Notes under the pieces: generated by a model
The model's database searches: none
Seen by the model: the letters and a program-made list of their open reading frames with translations, nothing else
Told to the model about the DNA's origin: nothing
Assembly: GCF_900302465.1 (NCBI RefSeq)
Contig: NZ_OMOR01000001.1
Coordinates: 372,001 to 436,000, forward strand
DNA length: 64,000 nucleotides
Direction of reading: 5' to 3'
Source: Ascidiaceihabitans donghaensis
GTDB taxonomy: Bacteria; Pseudomonadota; Alphaproteobacteria; Rhodobacterales; Rhodobacteraceae
Made by a program: the position numbers and the translations under genes
Shown: positions 1 through 8,243 of the stretch, piece after piece
Layout of the letters: each line of letters starts with the position of its first letter
How positions within the stretch are numbered: position 1 is the stretch's first letter

Positions 1-416
1 GGCAGTGCTGGCCATCCCAATAAAACCAGGCCGGATTGCGACCGCAAATACCCTTCTGCATCAGTCCGGAAAGATCCGGTTGTCGTCAGAAACATCTGAT
101 TTGAACCGTTGCCAACCTCGACTTCGGAGGCTTGAGCGACTGGCAACATGCCCCGTCCACGAACAGCCAAATCTGTAGCGTTGGAAGTGGACACCAAAGG
201 CCCGCGTTCATCAATCAATCTGTGTGCGGTTGCTCGAACACCGCCAGCGGAATACGTGCCACCAGCGGACGAAATAACCATGGACTGGAAATCTGTTGCG
301 ACCCGTTTGTATCCGTAAGTTGACGAATTTGCGATGTTGTCTGAAATCGACGCAAGCCGCGTCGCATTTGATTGAAGCCCGGCCACACCTGCATTGAGAG
401 AAGAGGAAATTGTCAT
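1..416 (-). CDS. flgE: Flagellar hook protein FlgE, N-terminal part (runs off window)
   Basis: The first 138 codons are present; the rest lies beyond the left edge. The reading starts MTISSSLNAGVAGLQSNATR and continues with the rod/hook N-terminal signature, including SISDNIANSSTYGYKR at about residues 24-39. This signature is shared by FlgE, FlgG and FlgF and forms the D0 coiled region of the hook. The later stretch (residues about 65-135, with VRGRGML and FRTDAEGYL) fits the FlgE/FlgF/FlgG D1 region. FlgE polymerises into the extracellular flagellar hook. The neighbour on the same strand is motB, so a flagellar gene group probably continues to the left. FlgE is preferred over FlgF/FlgG from the opening sequence, but without the C-terminus this is not certain. 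Confidence 0.8.
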   Translation of the reverse strand, partial: MTISSSLNAGVAGLQSNATRLASISDNIANSSTYGYKRVATDFQSMVISSAGGTYSAGGVRATAHRLIDERGPLVSTSNATDLAVRGRGMLPVAQASEVEVGNGSNQMFLTTTGSFRTDAEGYLRSQSGLVLLGWPAL

Positions 417-539
417 GGAAACGCCTTTCTGCTGCACCACTCTGAATTGAAGCAACTGATAGGCCATGCGATTTAACGCGGAGCTAACATTTAAAATGCG
501 TTCTATTTATTCCGCTTTTTGTTTGAGACTGCGCAAAGG

Positions 540-1385
540 TCATTCGCGCAGCATTACTATTTCCAAACGGTTGTTCCGCAACGCCATTGGATCACGAGAG
601 ACAGGTTCCCGATCTGCGTGGCCCGTGACACGCTGAATCCGGTTAGCTTTCATGCCGACATCTTCAAGAAGTAGTCGCATTGCCGTGGCCTGTTGGGCCG
701 ACATGTCCCACACGCGGTTTTCAGCGACGACGATGGGTTTTGCCGGTACGTGGCCGCCAACAGCCACTTCATTCGTTACAGTTTTGGCCATGTCCACAAT
801 CAATACAGCAAGACTGCGCAACAGTGACGTGGGTTGGTCTGTGCCCGGTTCAAACAATAAACTGTCTTCTCGGGCGAATAGCTCAATAATCAGCCCTTCA
901 TCTGTGACGCGTGTTGTTATGTGTTTCAGAGCGTTTTCCATCACGGCGCTTTCACCGCCATGCCCCAATAGCAAGGCTTCCATTGTTTCAAATGCCTGAT
1001 TCTCCGCATCGGCATTGGCTGCACCACCTTCTTCGGACATGCCGGAGTCTCCGCGGGCTTGGCCCTGTTCCGTTGGGCGCTGGGCGGTTGCCCCTGTACC
1101 ATTTTGCGGCAAGGTTTCTTCGGAAAACACGCTGCGTCCGCCAAAGGCGCCGTCGCCGCCGCCAGAAATACGGTTGATTGGAATCGTCGGCGAAAAGTAA
1201 TCCGCGATTCCCTTGCGTTGTTTTTCCGTCGTTGCGTTTAACAGCCACATCAACATAAAGAACGCCATCATCGCGGTCACAAAATCCGCATAAGCGACTT
1301 TCCAGGCCCCACCATGGTGCCCGCCGCCTTTGATAACTTTTTTCTTCTTTATGATGATGGGTGCGACATTTGCTTGCGCAGTCAT
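540..1385 (-). CDS. motB: Flagellar motor stator protein MotB
   Basis: MotB anchors the MotAB proton-conducting stator to peptidoglycan in the inner membrane and periplasm. The 281-aa product opens with a lysine-rich cytoplasmic tail. A single membrane segment follows (about residues 31-50, AYADFVTAMMAFFMLMWLL), carrying the D of the proton channel. The C-terminal half is an OmpA-like peptidoglycan-binding domain (about 150-280) ending in the conserved NNRLEI. The ATG at 1385 has GAGGTGG in front of it, so it is preferred to an in-frame TTG at 1409. The gene reads in the same direction as flgE, 123 bp apart. MotA is not visible in the window. Confidence 0.93.
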   Translation of the reverse strand: MTAQANVAPIIIKKKKVIKGGGHHGGAWKVAYADFVTAMMAFFMLMWLLNATTEKQRKGIADYFSPTIPINRISGGGDGAFGGRSVFSEETLPQNGTGATAQRPTEQGQARGDSGMSEEGGAANADAENQAFETMEALLLGHGGESAVMENALKHITTRVTDEGLIIELFAREDSLLFEPGTDQPTSLLRSLAVLIVDMAKTVTNEVAVGGHVPAKPIVVAENRVWDMSAQQATAMRLLLEDVGMKANRIQRVTGHADREPVSRDPMALRNNRLEIVMLRE

Positions 1386-1554
1386 TTCCACCACCTCATT
1401 TTCACCCAAGTGCAGGTGTAGCAGGCAGGTCTTACGCGGCTCTTAACAATTAGAATTGTCATGATCTTGTTGCAGATTTGTGACCGCCTTAAGAAACAAC
1501 ACGACAACTAAGTTCGGATGTCTAAAGGTGCGCCAAGCCATATTAGGAAGTTAC

Positions 1555-1618
1555 ATCTGAAATTCAGAAGATATTGATTTCTACAGTTGCATGTCCTATC
1601 TTCTGAATATCAGGAGAT
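1555..1618 (+). promoter_or_regulatory. Paired operator-like dyads flanking a candidate promoter of the PadR-type gene
   Basis: Two related 11-bp dyads occur 46 bp apart: CTGAAATTCAG (1557-1567) and CTGAATATCAG (1603-1613). Each is flanked by ATCT/AGAT-like half-sites. In addition, attcagaagata (1562-1573) and tatcttctgaat (1597-1608) form a perfect 12-bp inverted repeat. A possible -35 (ttgatt, 1574-1579) and -10 (tatctt, 1597-1602) with 17-bp spacing lie between and over them. PadR proteins usually repress their own promoters from such dyads. Binding is inferred, not shown. Confidence 0.5.
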
Positions 1619-1621
1619 ATT

Positions 1622-1969
1622 ATGCAACACGTAAAACTATCTGACAGAGAATTAAAGGTCTTACTGGCTATCCTGCGCTGCGGTGCGGACGCATATGGGC
1701 CGCGCATTGGCCAGAAGCTGGAAGAACACACAGGCGAGCGTCTTTCCTTAGGCGCGTTGCATTCCGCGTTGGAGCGTCTGGAAGACCGCGGCCTTGTTGG
1801 CAGTCATATGGGCGAGGCGACGGCTGTGCGGGGCGGGCGGCGCAAGCGGATGTATGAGGTGAAGGCCGAAGGGCAGATCGCCGTACAGCATGCGGTGTCG
1901 GTGATTGGGCGCATGGCGCAAGGGGTTGTTTCGCCATTAGATGAAGTAAGCGAAGGAGGCGCGATATGA
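1622..1969 (+). CDS. PadR-family winged-helix transcriptional regulator
   Basis: This 115-aa protein is the length of a minimal PadR winged helix. An N-terminal helical part (residues about 6-30) is followed by the typical LSLGALHSALERLEDRGLV recognition helix/wing start (about 41-59), then an arginine-rich wing (GGRRKRMYEV) and a C-terminal helix for dimerisation. PadR regulators act as ligand-responsive repressors, often of an adjacent membrane protein gene. Here the stop overlaps the start of the next gene (ATGA at 1966-1969), so the two are translationally coupled. Dyads directly upstream suggest autoregulation. The ligand is unknown. Confidence 0.8.
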   Translation: MQHVKLSDRELKVLLAILRCGADAYGPRIGQKLEEHTGERLSLGALHSALERLEDRGLVGSHMGEATAVRGGRRKRMYEVKAEGQIAVQHAVSVIGRMAQGVVSPLDEVSEGGAI

Positions 1970-2376
1970 GACTGAGATTGCCAGCGCGGATGCGTAAGTA
2001 TGAGTCACATGAAAAACTGTCTTTCATCGTGTTCTATTTCTTCATTCTGACGGAAGCGGCGCTTTATGTCCGTAAACCCGAAAGCGGTTCTCTTTCCGTG
2101 TTTGATGTGCTGATTTTCACGTTGCTAGGGCTTGGTCTTCTCATCACGATGGTAAATGCAAATGCGAGACGATTAGATGTATCGCGAACAGAGTTCATTA
2201 TGATGCAAATGTGCTCGAAGGAGGACACAGAAGTCGCTTTTGGCGACCTTCTTGAACGCACAAAGGGTCAGCGAACCGCTTGGTTCGCGTATGAAGCGGT
2301 TGTTCTGATGTCCAGCTTGGTGTGTCGGCGCGCCAGAGGTCTTTTTCGAAAAATTTTTGGTCAGTCGCAGGGCTAG
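1966..2376 (+). CDS. Unknown small membrane protein coupled to the PadR regulator
   Basis: I do not recognise this 136-aa protein. It shows two hydrophobic segments (about residues 18-36 around LSFIVFYFFILTEAALYV, and 45-64 around VFDVLIFTLLGLGLLITMV) and a charged C-terminal half with a basic tail. The start overlaps the PadR gene by 4 bp. The pairing of a PadR regulator with a small membrane protein fits a regulated membrane stress or resistance function, but nothing in the sequence gives a mechanism. Confidence 0.6.
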   Translation: MRLRLPARMRKYESHEKLSFIVFYFFILTEAALYVRKPESGSLSVFDVLIFTLLGLGLLITMVNANARRLDVSRTEFIMMQMCSKEDTEVAFGDLLERTKGQRTAWFAYEAVVLMSSLVCRRARGLFRKIFGQSQG

Positions 2377-2432
2377 GCGGGTTAAATCCTGCCTTACTGG
2401 CTGGCATCCGTAAGGTGTCGCCTGTGGCGCAC

Positions 2433-3332
2433 CTAACCTAGGTGTTCGCTGCCGCGTTTGCGGGCCAATTCGATCTGTTTTTGGCGTTCGCGGAAACGGT
2501 TCTTGTCGGCCTCTGATGTCACGTTGATGCACTGATGGCAGCTCACACCAACAACAAACTCTGACCGCTTTAAGTCCTCGGGGAACAAAGGTTTGCGGCA
2601 GGCGTGGCACAGCTGGTGCGGCCCGACTTTTAATCCATGCCCAACCGACACCCGGTTGTCGAAGACAAAGCAATCGCCGTCCCAAGTGCTTTCGGCTTCT
2701 GGCACCTCTTCAAGGTATTTCAGGATGCCGCCCTTCAGGTGGTAGACATCTTCGACCCCTTGACCCAACAGGTAGTTGGTGGATTTTTCGCAGCGGATGC
2801 CGCCCGTGCAAAACATGGCGATCTTCTTGTTGTGGAAGCGCTCTTTGTTGGCCTCCCACCATGCTGGAAACTCGCCAAAGCTGGTAGTTTCGGGGTCAAT
2901 TGCGCCTTCAAATGTGCCGATGGCCACTTCGTAATCGTTGCGGGTGTCGATCACAGCCACGTCGTCTGACTGGATCAAAGCATTCCAGTCTTCGGGCGCC
3001 ACGTAATTGCCGACCTTCGCCCGCGGGTCCACGTCGGGTTGCCCCATCGTCACAATTTCACGTTTCAGGCGGACTTTGATTTTGCCGAAAGGGGCTGTGT
3101 CGGCAAAGCTTTCTTTCCATTCCAGCCCTTCACATCCCGGCAAAGCACGAATGTGCGCCAGCACCGCATCGATGCCGGAACGCGGGCCTGCGATGGTGCC
3201 GTTGATCCCTTCGCCTGCCAGCAGCAACGTGCCTTTCACATTCTGGTCCAGACACAGCGCCTTAAGCGCCGGACGCAAGCCATCGGGGTCATCAAAACGG
3301 GTGAAGTGGTATAGGGCAGCGATTGTGTACAT
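2433..3332 (-). CDS. trhO: tRNA uridine(34) hydroxylase TrhO (rhodanese-related, YceA family)
   Basis: TrhO hydroxylates U34 of certain tRNAs to 5-hydroxyuridine using O2. The 299-aa product has an N-terminal acylphosphatase-like domain (with GEGINGTIAG) and a central rhodanese domain whose active loop CTGGIRCEKS carries the catalytic cysteine. A C-terminal region contains two CxxC pairs (CHAC and CHQC) likely to bind zinc. All are features of the bacterial YceA/TrhO family. The ATG at 3332 (MYTIAALYHF) matches the family start; an upstream in-frame extension to 3413 would intrude into the divergent hydrolase promoter region and is rejected. Confidence 0.92.
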   Translation of the reverse strand: MYTIAALYHFTRFDDPDGLRPALKALCLDQNVKGTLLLAGEGINGTIAGPRSGIDAVLAHIRALPGCEGLEWKESFADTAPFGKIKVRLKREIVTMGQPDVDPRAKVGNYVAPEDWNALIQSDDVAVIDTRNDYEVAIGTFEGAIDPETTSFGEFPAWWEANKERFHNKKIAMFCTGGIRCEKSTNYLLGQGVEDVYHLKGGILKYLEEVPEAESTWDGDCFVFDNRVSVGHGLKVGPHQLCHACRKPLFPEDLKRSEFVVGVSCHQCINVTSEADKNRFRERQKQIELARKRGSEHLG

Positions 3333-3427
3333 GGGCGCGGAGATACGCTTGTGCGTACGTGCTCGCAAGGGGGCAGTGACGTGTGGGAACCTTTGACGCA
3401 CCGTGGTGCGCACGTCACGGTTTGGAA

Positions 3428-4261
3428 ATGGATGATGCGTTTTACGAAGATGTTGAAGGTTGGAGCGGTCCGGGACGCTTGCTGCGGGTGCGAGGTTCGG
3501 TTGAGGCCGGCGTTCCCGTGCTTATCACGCATGGCACTTTTTCGGATGCGTCGACGTGTGTGCCTATCGCGCATTTTTTCGGGCAGCTGCGCCCGACCTA
3601 TGTGATCGAATGGCGCGCCCGCGATATTGGCTGGGGGCATGTGCAGCGTTTTGATTACACCGACTTGGCTATGGATGAACTGTGCACGGCCTTCGCCCAT
3701 GTGCAGGCTTTGCACGGCGGTTCTGTGCATTTTGTGGCGCATTCGGGTGGTGGGTTGGCGGTTTTGTTGGCCTTGGCGTTGAAACCTGACGTCGCACAGA
3801 TGTTGCGGTCGATGACGATAATTGCGGCCCAAGCCACATGGCGGAACCCTGATTGGCGCAGCCGCGTCAGCGTTGCAGGGATGGAGCGCTTGGGGCGGCG
3901 CATCGGGTATTGGCCAAAGCGTTTTTTGCCAATCGGGCCGTGTAGCGAAGCCGGAACGCTCAAGTCGAATTGGGTGTCTTGGACCAAAGCCGGGTGCATT
4001 TTTGATCGGGACAGGCGCGATGTTTTGGCTATGGTGCGTGGCCAAAAGGTGCCAAGTCTTGTTTTGGCTGGGGCTGCCGATCATGACATTGCACCACCTC
4101 ATGCGTGTCAGCCGATTGCAGCGGCCTTGGGCGCGCAGTTTGAAGTTTGTGGGACAGCAACGGGACATGGTGAGGATTTCACACACCCGCGAATTTTCAA
4201 ATCCCGCGCCGCCGCGCAAACGGTGTTTCCAATGATTGCCGATTGGATCGCCGCGCAGTAG
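3428..4261 (+). CDS. Alpha/beta hydrolase family protein
   Basis: This 277-aa cytoplasmic protein has the alpha/beta hydrolase fold. An early strand-loop contains the oxyanion region (VLITHGTFSD, about residues 29-38). The nucleophile elbow is AHSGGG near residue 104, and a late acid/His pair lies in DHDIAPPH and GHGEDFTHP. The substrate cannot be read from sequence; lipase-, esterase- or haloperoxidase-like activity are all possible. I chose ATG 3428 (MDDAFYEDV) over the in-frame ATG at 3383 because it leaves about 95 bp for divergent promoters with trhO. pncA follows 22 bp downstream on the same strand, so the two probably form an operon. Confidence 0.8.
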   Translation: MDDAFYEDVEGWSGPGRLLRVRGSVEAGVPVLITHGTFSDASTCVPIAHFFGQLRPTYVIEWRARDIGWGHVQRFDYTDLAMDELCTAFAHVQALHGGSVHFVAHSGGGLAVLLALALKPDVAQMLRSMTIIAAQATWRNPDWRSRVSVAGMERLGRRIGYWPKRFLPIGPCSEAGTLKSNWVSWTKAGCIFDRDRRDVLAMVRGQKVPSLVLAGAADHDIAPPHACQPIAAALGAQFEVCGTATGHGEDFTHPRIFKSRAAAQTVFPMIADWIAAQ

Positions 4262-4283
4262 AGAGAGAACAAAGGAGATCTCG

Positions 4284-4886
4284 ATGTCCCGTGCTTTGAT
4301 TGTGATCGATGTTCAGAACGATTTTTGCCCCGGTGGTGCGCTGGCTGTTGCGGGGGGCGATGAGATTGTGGATGGAATCAACGCGCTGATGGGCGACGCG
4401 GGCGCTGTTGTCTTAACGCAGGATTGGCATCCGGCCGGGCATTCGTCGTTTGCGTCGTCCCATGAAGGGCAGGGGCCTTATGACGTGGTTGAGATGCCTT
4501 ATGGGCCGCAGGTTCTGTGGCCGGATCACTGTATTCAAGCCAGCCCCGGCGCGCAGTTCCACATGGGGCTGCACCGCGACAAGGCGGATATGATCATTCG
4601 AAAAGGTTACAATCCTGCCATCGACAGTTACTCGGCGTTCTTTGAAAACGATCAAACGACGCCGACGGGGCTGGAAGGGTATCTGCGCACCCGTGGCTTT
4701 GAAAAGCTGGTGATGGTGGGATTGGCGACAGACTTTTGCGTGAACTTCTCAGCGGTGGATGCGGCGAAACTGGGGTTTGAGGTTGAGGTGCGTCTCGACC
4801 TGTGCCGCGCCATTGACCTGAATGGATCGTTACAGGCGGCGATAGATGGGATGACGGCGGCTGGGGTGACCTTAAGCGACGCCTAG
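4284..4886 (+). CDS. pncA: Nicotinamidase PncA
   Basis: PncA deamidates nicotinamide to nicotinate in the Preiss-Handler NAD salvage route; PncB, encoded about 1.1 kb downstream, performs the next step. The 200-aa protein shows the isochorismatase-like fold with the triad Asp9 (IDVQNDF), Lys107 (IRKGYNP) and Cys152 (GLATDFCVNF). Metal ligands Asp47 and His49 (DWHP) and His82 are also visible. The start at 4284 is supported by AAAGGAG about 8 bp upstream. The 3' end overlaps the convergent haemoglobin gene by 15 bp. Confidence 0.95.
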   Translation: MSRALIVIDVQNDFCPGGALAVAGGDEIVDGINALMGDAGAVVLTQDWHPAGHSSFASSHEGQGPYDVVEMPYGPQVLWPDHCIQASPGAQFHMGLHRDKADMIIRKGYNPAIDSYSAFFENDQTTPTGLEGYLRTRGFEKLVMVGLATDFCVNFSAVDAAKLGFEVEVRLDLCRAIDLNGSLQAAIDGMTAAGVTLSDA

Positions 4887-5267
4887 TTTGGGCGGGCCGT
4901 TGTGGCCGAACTGTTCCAATCCCATGCTTAGACCGCGCCCAATACGGTGGGCCAGCGCGCTCCATTGCGCGGAGATGTCTGCAGGCAGTTCTTCGTTCAA
5001 AACCACATCAAACAAAGCCAACCACGTTGGAAAATGCGTTGCCATCACGTTACCTGCATCCATATGCACGCGCATGGGGTTTCCTGAATAGACGCCGGAC
5101 CCCAGAATTGCGTTGGCCCAGAATCGCGTGATTTTGGCCTCGTGGGGGTCCCAATCGGTGACATGGGTTGCAAAGATCGGGCCTAGCGTGGGGTCGGCAC
5201 GCACGCGCGTGTAGAATCGATCAACAACACGGGCGATGTCGTTCTCTGTCACGTCGAACCGGCGCAT
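4872..5267 (-). CDS. Group III truncated haemoglobin
   Basis: This 131-aa globin belongs to the group III (P) truncated haemoglobins. Family hallmarks are FYTRVRADPTLGPIF in helices B/C, DWDPHEAKITRFW in helix E, GNPMRVHM, and HFPTWLALF around the proximal histidine. These cytoplasmic haem proteins bind O2 and NO and are often induced by nitrosative stress. The start is fixed by the upstream gene: the stop of the 53-aa membrane ORF shares one base with this ATG (TGATG at 5265-5269). An earlier in-frame start at 5291 would overlap it unnecessarily. A divergent NsrR-type regulator suggests NO control. Confidence 0.9.
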   Translation of the reverse strand: MRRFDVTENDIARVVDRFYTRVRADPTLGPIFATHVTDWDPHEAKITRFWANAILGSGVYSGNPMRVHMDAGNVMATHFPTWLALFDVVLNEELPADISAQWSALAHRIGRGLSMGLEQFGHNGPPKLGVA

Positions 5268-5428
5268 CACGACGCGGCCATCACGGCCCACATCACAAAT
5301 AATATGACGATCAGGTAAACCAGCATGTTGAACATGGAACGGATCAGACCTTGGTCGGATGTTGGTTCAACACCCAATGCTTCACAGATTTTGGTTCCGG
5401 GCCACAGGATAAGATCAGAAACAGACAT
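5267..5428 (-). CDS. 53-aa single-pass membrane protein coupled to the truncated haemoglobin
   Basis: A short ORF (53 codons, start ATG 5428) reads MSVSDLILWPGTKICEALG and ends in a strongly hydrophobic helix (about residues 32-50, with FNMLVYLIVILFVMWAVM). I do not recognise the family. It is translationally coupled to the haemoglobin gene (stop and start share one base). It lies first in the transcript divergent from the NsrR-type regulator. Small membrane proteins in NO-response loci (for example NnrT-like) are of similar size, but homology is not claimed. The sequence suggests a membrane partner of the globin. Confidence 0.65.
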   Translation of the reverse strand: MSVSDLILWPGTKICEALGVEPTSDQGLIRSMFNMLVYLIVILFVMWAVMAAS

Positions 5429-5508
5429 GTGTGATTCCTTTAATGCGTATTTTAGATGCGTAATAACTATTTCCTTTTATTCCGCAAATCAAATGCTAAA
5501 TATGTCGC
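5429..5508. promoter_or_regulatory. Divergent promoter region of globin module and NsrR-type gene, with direct repeat
   Basis: This 80-bp AT-rich spacer separates the two divergent transcripts. It holds a direct repeat of atgcgta (5443-5449 and 5456-5462, 13 bp apart). ATGC-containing half-sites resemble those in NsrR operators of enterobacteria, but spacing here is 13 rather than 11 bp. It is therefore only a candidate operator. Confidence 0.4.
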
Positions 5509-5967
5509 ATGCAGCTAGATAAGTTCACCGACTATGCCCTGAGGGTGCTTGTGATCCTCGCCGTGCGTGCGCCAGAGCGCTTGCCGACGTCTGCCATCGC
5601 CAAGATTTACGACCTGTCAGAGCATCACCTGTCCAAAGTCGCGACGGCTCTTGTGCGCGGTGGATTTGTGACGTCGGAACGTGGACGCAGCGGGGGCTTG
5701 TTGCTGTCGCGGTCCGCCGATCAGATCAACATAGGCGACGTCGTGCGAAGCTTGAAGTCGGATGATCCTGTGGTGGAATGCTTCGGGTCCGGGTCATCTT
5801 GTTGCATCGTTCCGGCTTGCGGTTTGCGCACCCCATTGCAGCAGGCCCAAGACGCATTCTTTGCCGCCCTAGACGCCTATTCCTTGGCTGATGTGACCCA
5901 GCAACACAGCGCTTTGGCTGCGCTATTGACCCCACAAGACCCCCTTGCCCCTGCGCGACCAGACTGA
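5509..5967 (+). CDS. nsrR: Rrf2-family regulator, NsrR type (Fe-S, NO-responsive)
   Basis: The 152-aa protein has an N-terminal winged helix (MQLDKFTDYALRVLVILA, recognition helix around LSEHHLSKVATALVRGGFV). A cysteine group follows: C91, C98, C99 and C104 within ECFGSGSSCCIVPAC. NsrR uses three cysteines in this position to hold an Fe-S cluster that is destroyed by NO, relieving repression of detoxification genes. The divergent truncated haemoglobin fits this role. pncB begins only 31 bp downstream on the same strand. The subfamily call (NsrR rather than another Rrf2 member) rests on cysteine spacing and context. Confidence 0.85.
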   Translation: MQLDKFTDYALRVLVILAVRAPERLPTSAIAKIYDLSEHHLSKVATALVRGGFVTSERGRSGGLLLSRSADQINIGDVVRSLKSDDPVVECFGSGSSCCIVPACGLRTPLQQAQDAFFAALDAYSLADVTQQHSALAALLTPQDPLAPARPD

Positions 5968-5998
5968 TCTAAATCACCCAAGTCAGGGAGGACCATCC

Positions 5999-7291
5999 AT
6001 GGTCGATATCGCAAGCCGCGTCTGGAATCATAAGTGGAAGATAGACCCGATTGTGCGGTCTTTGATCGACACGGATTTTTATAAGCTTTTGATGTGTCAA
6101 AGTATTTTCCGCAACAAACCGGATACGACTGTCACTTTCAGTCTGATCAACCGCTCCAAGCATATCCCGCTGGCTGATTTGATCGACGAAGGTGAATTGC
6201 GTGAGCAATTGGATCATGTGCGGTCGTTGTCCTTAAGCCGCGGCGAAAGCACATGGCTGCGGGGCAACACGTTTTATGGCAAGCGGCAGATGTTTCGCCC
6301 CGACTTTATGGAATGGTTTGAAGGCCTGCGCCTGCCGCCCTACCACCTTGAACGCGTCGGCGATCAGTACGAGCTGACGTTTGAGGGTAAATGGCATGAA
6401 GTCATGTTGTGGGAAATTCCGGCGTTGGCCATTTTGATGGAGCTGCGCAGCCGTGCTGTTCTGGACCAGATGGGCAAGTTCGAACTGCAGGTGCTCTATG
6501 CGCGTGGCATGACGCGCGTTTGGGAAAAGATTGAAGCCCTGCGCGACGTCCCTGACTTGTCTATTGCGGATTTTGGCACCCGTCGCCGTCATTCGTATCT
6601 GTGGCAGGACTGGTGTGTGCAAGCGATGCAAGAGGGGCTTGGAACAAGTTTTACAGGCACATCAAATTGCAAAATCGCCATGAACCGCGAAGTAGAAGCG
6701 ATTGGCACAAACGCGCATGAACTGCCGATGGTGTATGCCGCTTTGGCCAAAGACGATACTGCGTTGTTCCAAGCACCTTATGACGTGTTGTCGGATTGGC
6801 ATGATGAACACGAAGGCAACTTGCGCATTATTTTGCCTGACACCTACGGCACGCAAGGGTTTTTGGACAACGCGCCGGACTGGTTGGCGGGTTGGACGGG
6901 CATTCGCATAGATTCCGGCGATCCAGCCACAGCGGCTGAGGTTGCATTGAAGTGGTGGAACGCACGTGGTGAAGACCCGAAAACCAAGCGCATCATCTTC
7001 TCCGATGGCTTGGATGTTGAAAAGATCAAAGAGCTGCACGCACAGTTTTCAGGCCGTGTCGCCACCAGTTTCGGCTGGGGCACGCTGCTGACAAACGACT
7101 TTCGCGGCTTGGTCCCTGACGATGCATTGGCGCCATTTTCGCTGGTGTGCAAAGCGGTGCAAGCCAACGGAAAGGCCACGGTCAAGCTGTCGGACAACCC
7201 CAAGAAGGCCATGGGCCCCGCAGAGGAAATCGCGCGTTACAAACGTGTATTTGGTGTAGGGGATCAGGTGGCGCAAGAGGTTGTTGTTTAA
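5999..7291 (+). CDS. pncB: Nicotinate phosphoribosyltransferase PncB
   Basis: PncB condenses nicotinate with PRPP to nicotinate mononucleotide, the step after PncA. The 430-aa length is normal for the proteobacterial enzyme. Recognisable parts are the N-terminal LIDTDFYKLLMCQ, the central FGTRRRHSYLWQ segment, GTSNCKIAM, and the phosphate-binding IRIDSGDP. The ATG at 5999 is preceded by AGGGAGG; an in-frame extension to 5945 would overlap nsrR and is not needed. The stop overlaps the convergent transporter gene (TTAA at 7288-7291). Confidence 0.95.
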   Translation: MVDIASRVWNHKWKIDPIVRSLIDTDFYKLLMCQSIFRNKPDTTVTFSLINRSKHIPLADLIDEGELREQLDHVRSLSLSRGESTWLRGNTFYGKRQMFRPDFMEWFEGLRLPPYHLERVGDQYELTFEGKWHEVMLWEIPALAILMELRSRAVLDQMGKFELQVLYARGMTRVWEKIEALRDVPDLSIADFGTRRRHSYLWQDWCVQAMQEGLGTSFTGTSNCKIAMNREVEAIGTNAHELPMVYAALAKDDTALFQAPYDVLSDWHDEHEGNLRIILPDTYGTQGFLDNAPDWLAGWTGIRIDSGDPATAAEVALKWWNARGEDPKTKRIIFSDGLDVEKIKELHAQFSGRVATSFGWGTLLTNDFRGLVPDDALAPFSLVCKAVQANGKATVKLSDNPKKAMGPAEEIARYKRVFGVGDQVAQEVVV

Positions 7292-8175
7292 GGCCGGTTT
7301 CGTCGTTCACGCCAGACGATCAACAGCCCACCCAATGCGATCAGGATGGCACCCGGAAACAGGGTGTCCCAAGGGGCTTCGTCGAAGAACAGCCATCCCA
7401 ACACGAAGGCCAAGGGAATGCCAAAGTAGCTGAATGGTGCGAGGTTGCTGGGTTCGGTCATGCGGTAACTCGCGACCAGAAACAGCACAGCTGTGCCACC
7501 AAAAGCGCCCATCGCAATGATCCAACCCATGTCTGCAAAGGATGCGATGGGTGTGAAACCGCCCCACCAAAGTGCAAGGAAAAACGCACCAACCGTAGAG
7601 GCAATGGTCGAATAGACACTGACCAGCGGATTGGGGACATCATCATCGAACAACCGCGCTGTAATCGCGACCAGCGCATACAAGGCTGCGGCGGCCAATG
7701 GCAAAAGGGCCGTGACGGAAAATGCATCGCTGCCGGGTTGCATGACCAAAATCACACCGGCAAAACCGATCATTACAGCGCTCCAGCGGACCCAACCGAC
7801 TTTTTCAGCCAGCACAGGCACGGAAAGCGCTGTCATGAACAACGCGTTGGCGTAGGTAATCGTCGAGGCTGTGGCAAAGGCCATTAATCCCAAAGACAGA
7901 TAGAAGCAAAGCTGCGCCCCGGTCACGATCACACCGCGCATCAATGCCAGCTTCCATTGCCGGATTTTCCAGACGCGCCCAGAGGAACGCCATGCAGCGG
8001 ATGTCCACAACGCAAGGAAGGACGGCACCAACCCGAATAGGTTGCGCCACGCTGAAAGTTCTGCCGCGGAATAGTTCGAAGACAGGTGTTTGATAATCAA
8101 CCCCATCGCATCAAATAATGTCAGCGCAATAAGGCTCAGGACAATGGCAAGGCCGGTGCGGTCAGTGGGGCGCAT
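7288..8175 (-). CDS. DMT-superfamily (EamA) transporter
   Basis: This 295-aa inner-membrane protein shows about ten hydrophobic helices in two EamA repeats (about residues 10-145 and 155-288), the standard drug/metabolite transporter architecture. Typical motifs include LSAWRNLFGLVPSFLAL in the first repeat and a second-repeat segment with FSYFGIPLAFVLGWLFFDE. The substrate cannot be predicted; such proteins export amino acids, S-adenosylmethionine or other metabolites. It lies 68 bp downstream of arfB on the same strand and overlaps pncB tail-to-tail by 4 bp. Confidence 0.85.
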   Translation of the reverse strand: MRPTDRTGLAIVLSLIALTLFDAMGLIIKHLSSNYSAAELSAWRNLFGLVPSFLALWTSAAWRSSGRVWKIRQWKLALMRGVIVTGAQLCFYLSLGLMAFATASTITYANALFMTALSVPVLAEKVGWVRWSAVMIGFAGVILVMQPGSDAFSVTALLPLAAAALYALVAITARLFDDDVPNPLVSVYSTIASTVGAFFLALWWGGFTPIASFADMGWIIAMGAFGGTAVLFLVASYRMTEPSNLAPFSYFGIPLAFVLGWLFFDEAPWDTLFPGAILIALGGLLIVWRERRNRP

Positions 8176-8243
8176 GGTTGGCTTTCATAGGGTGCGGGGT
8201 TTGATTTTAAGGGGGGCTCGCAGGTGTTTGTGCCTATTTGGAT

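Noticed and set aside
3236-4219. Minus-strand ORF of 327 codons
   Set aside because: Antisense to the hydrolase gene and overlaps trhO; no motif.
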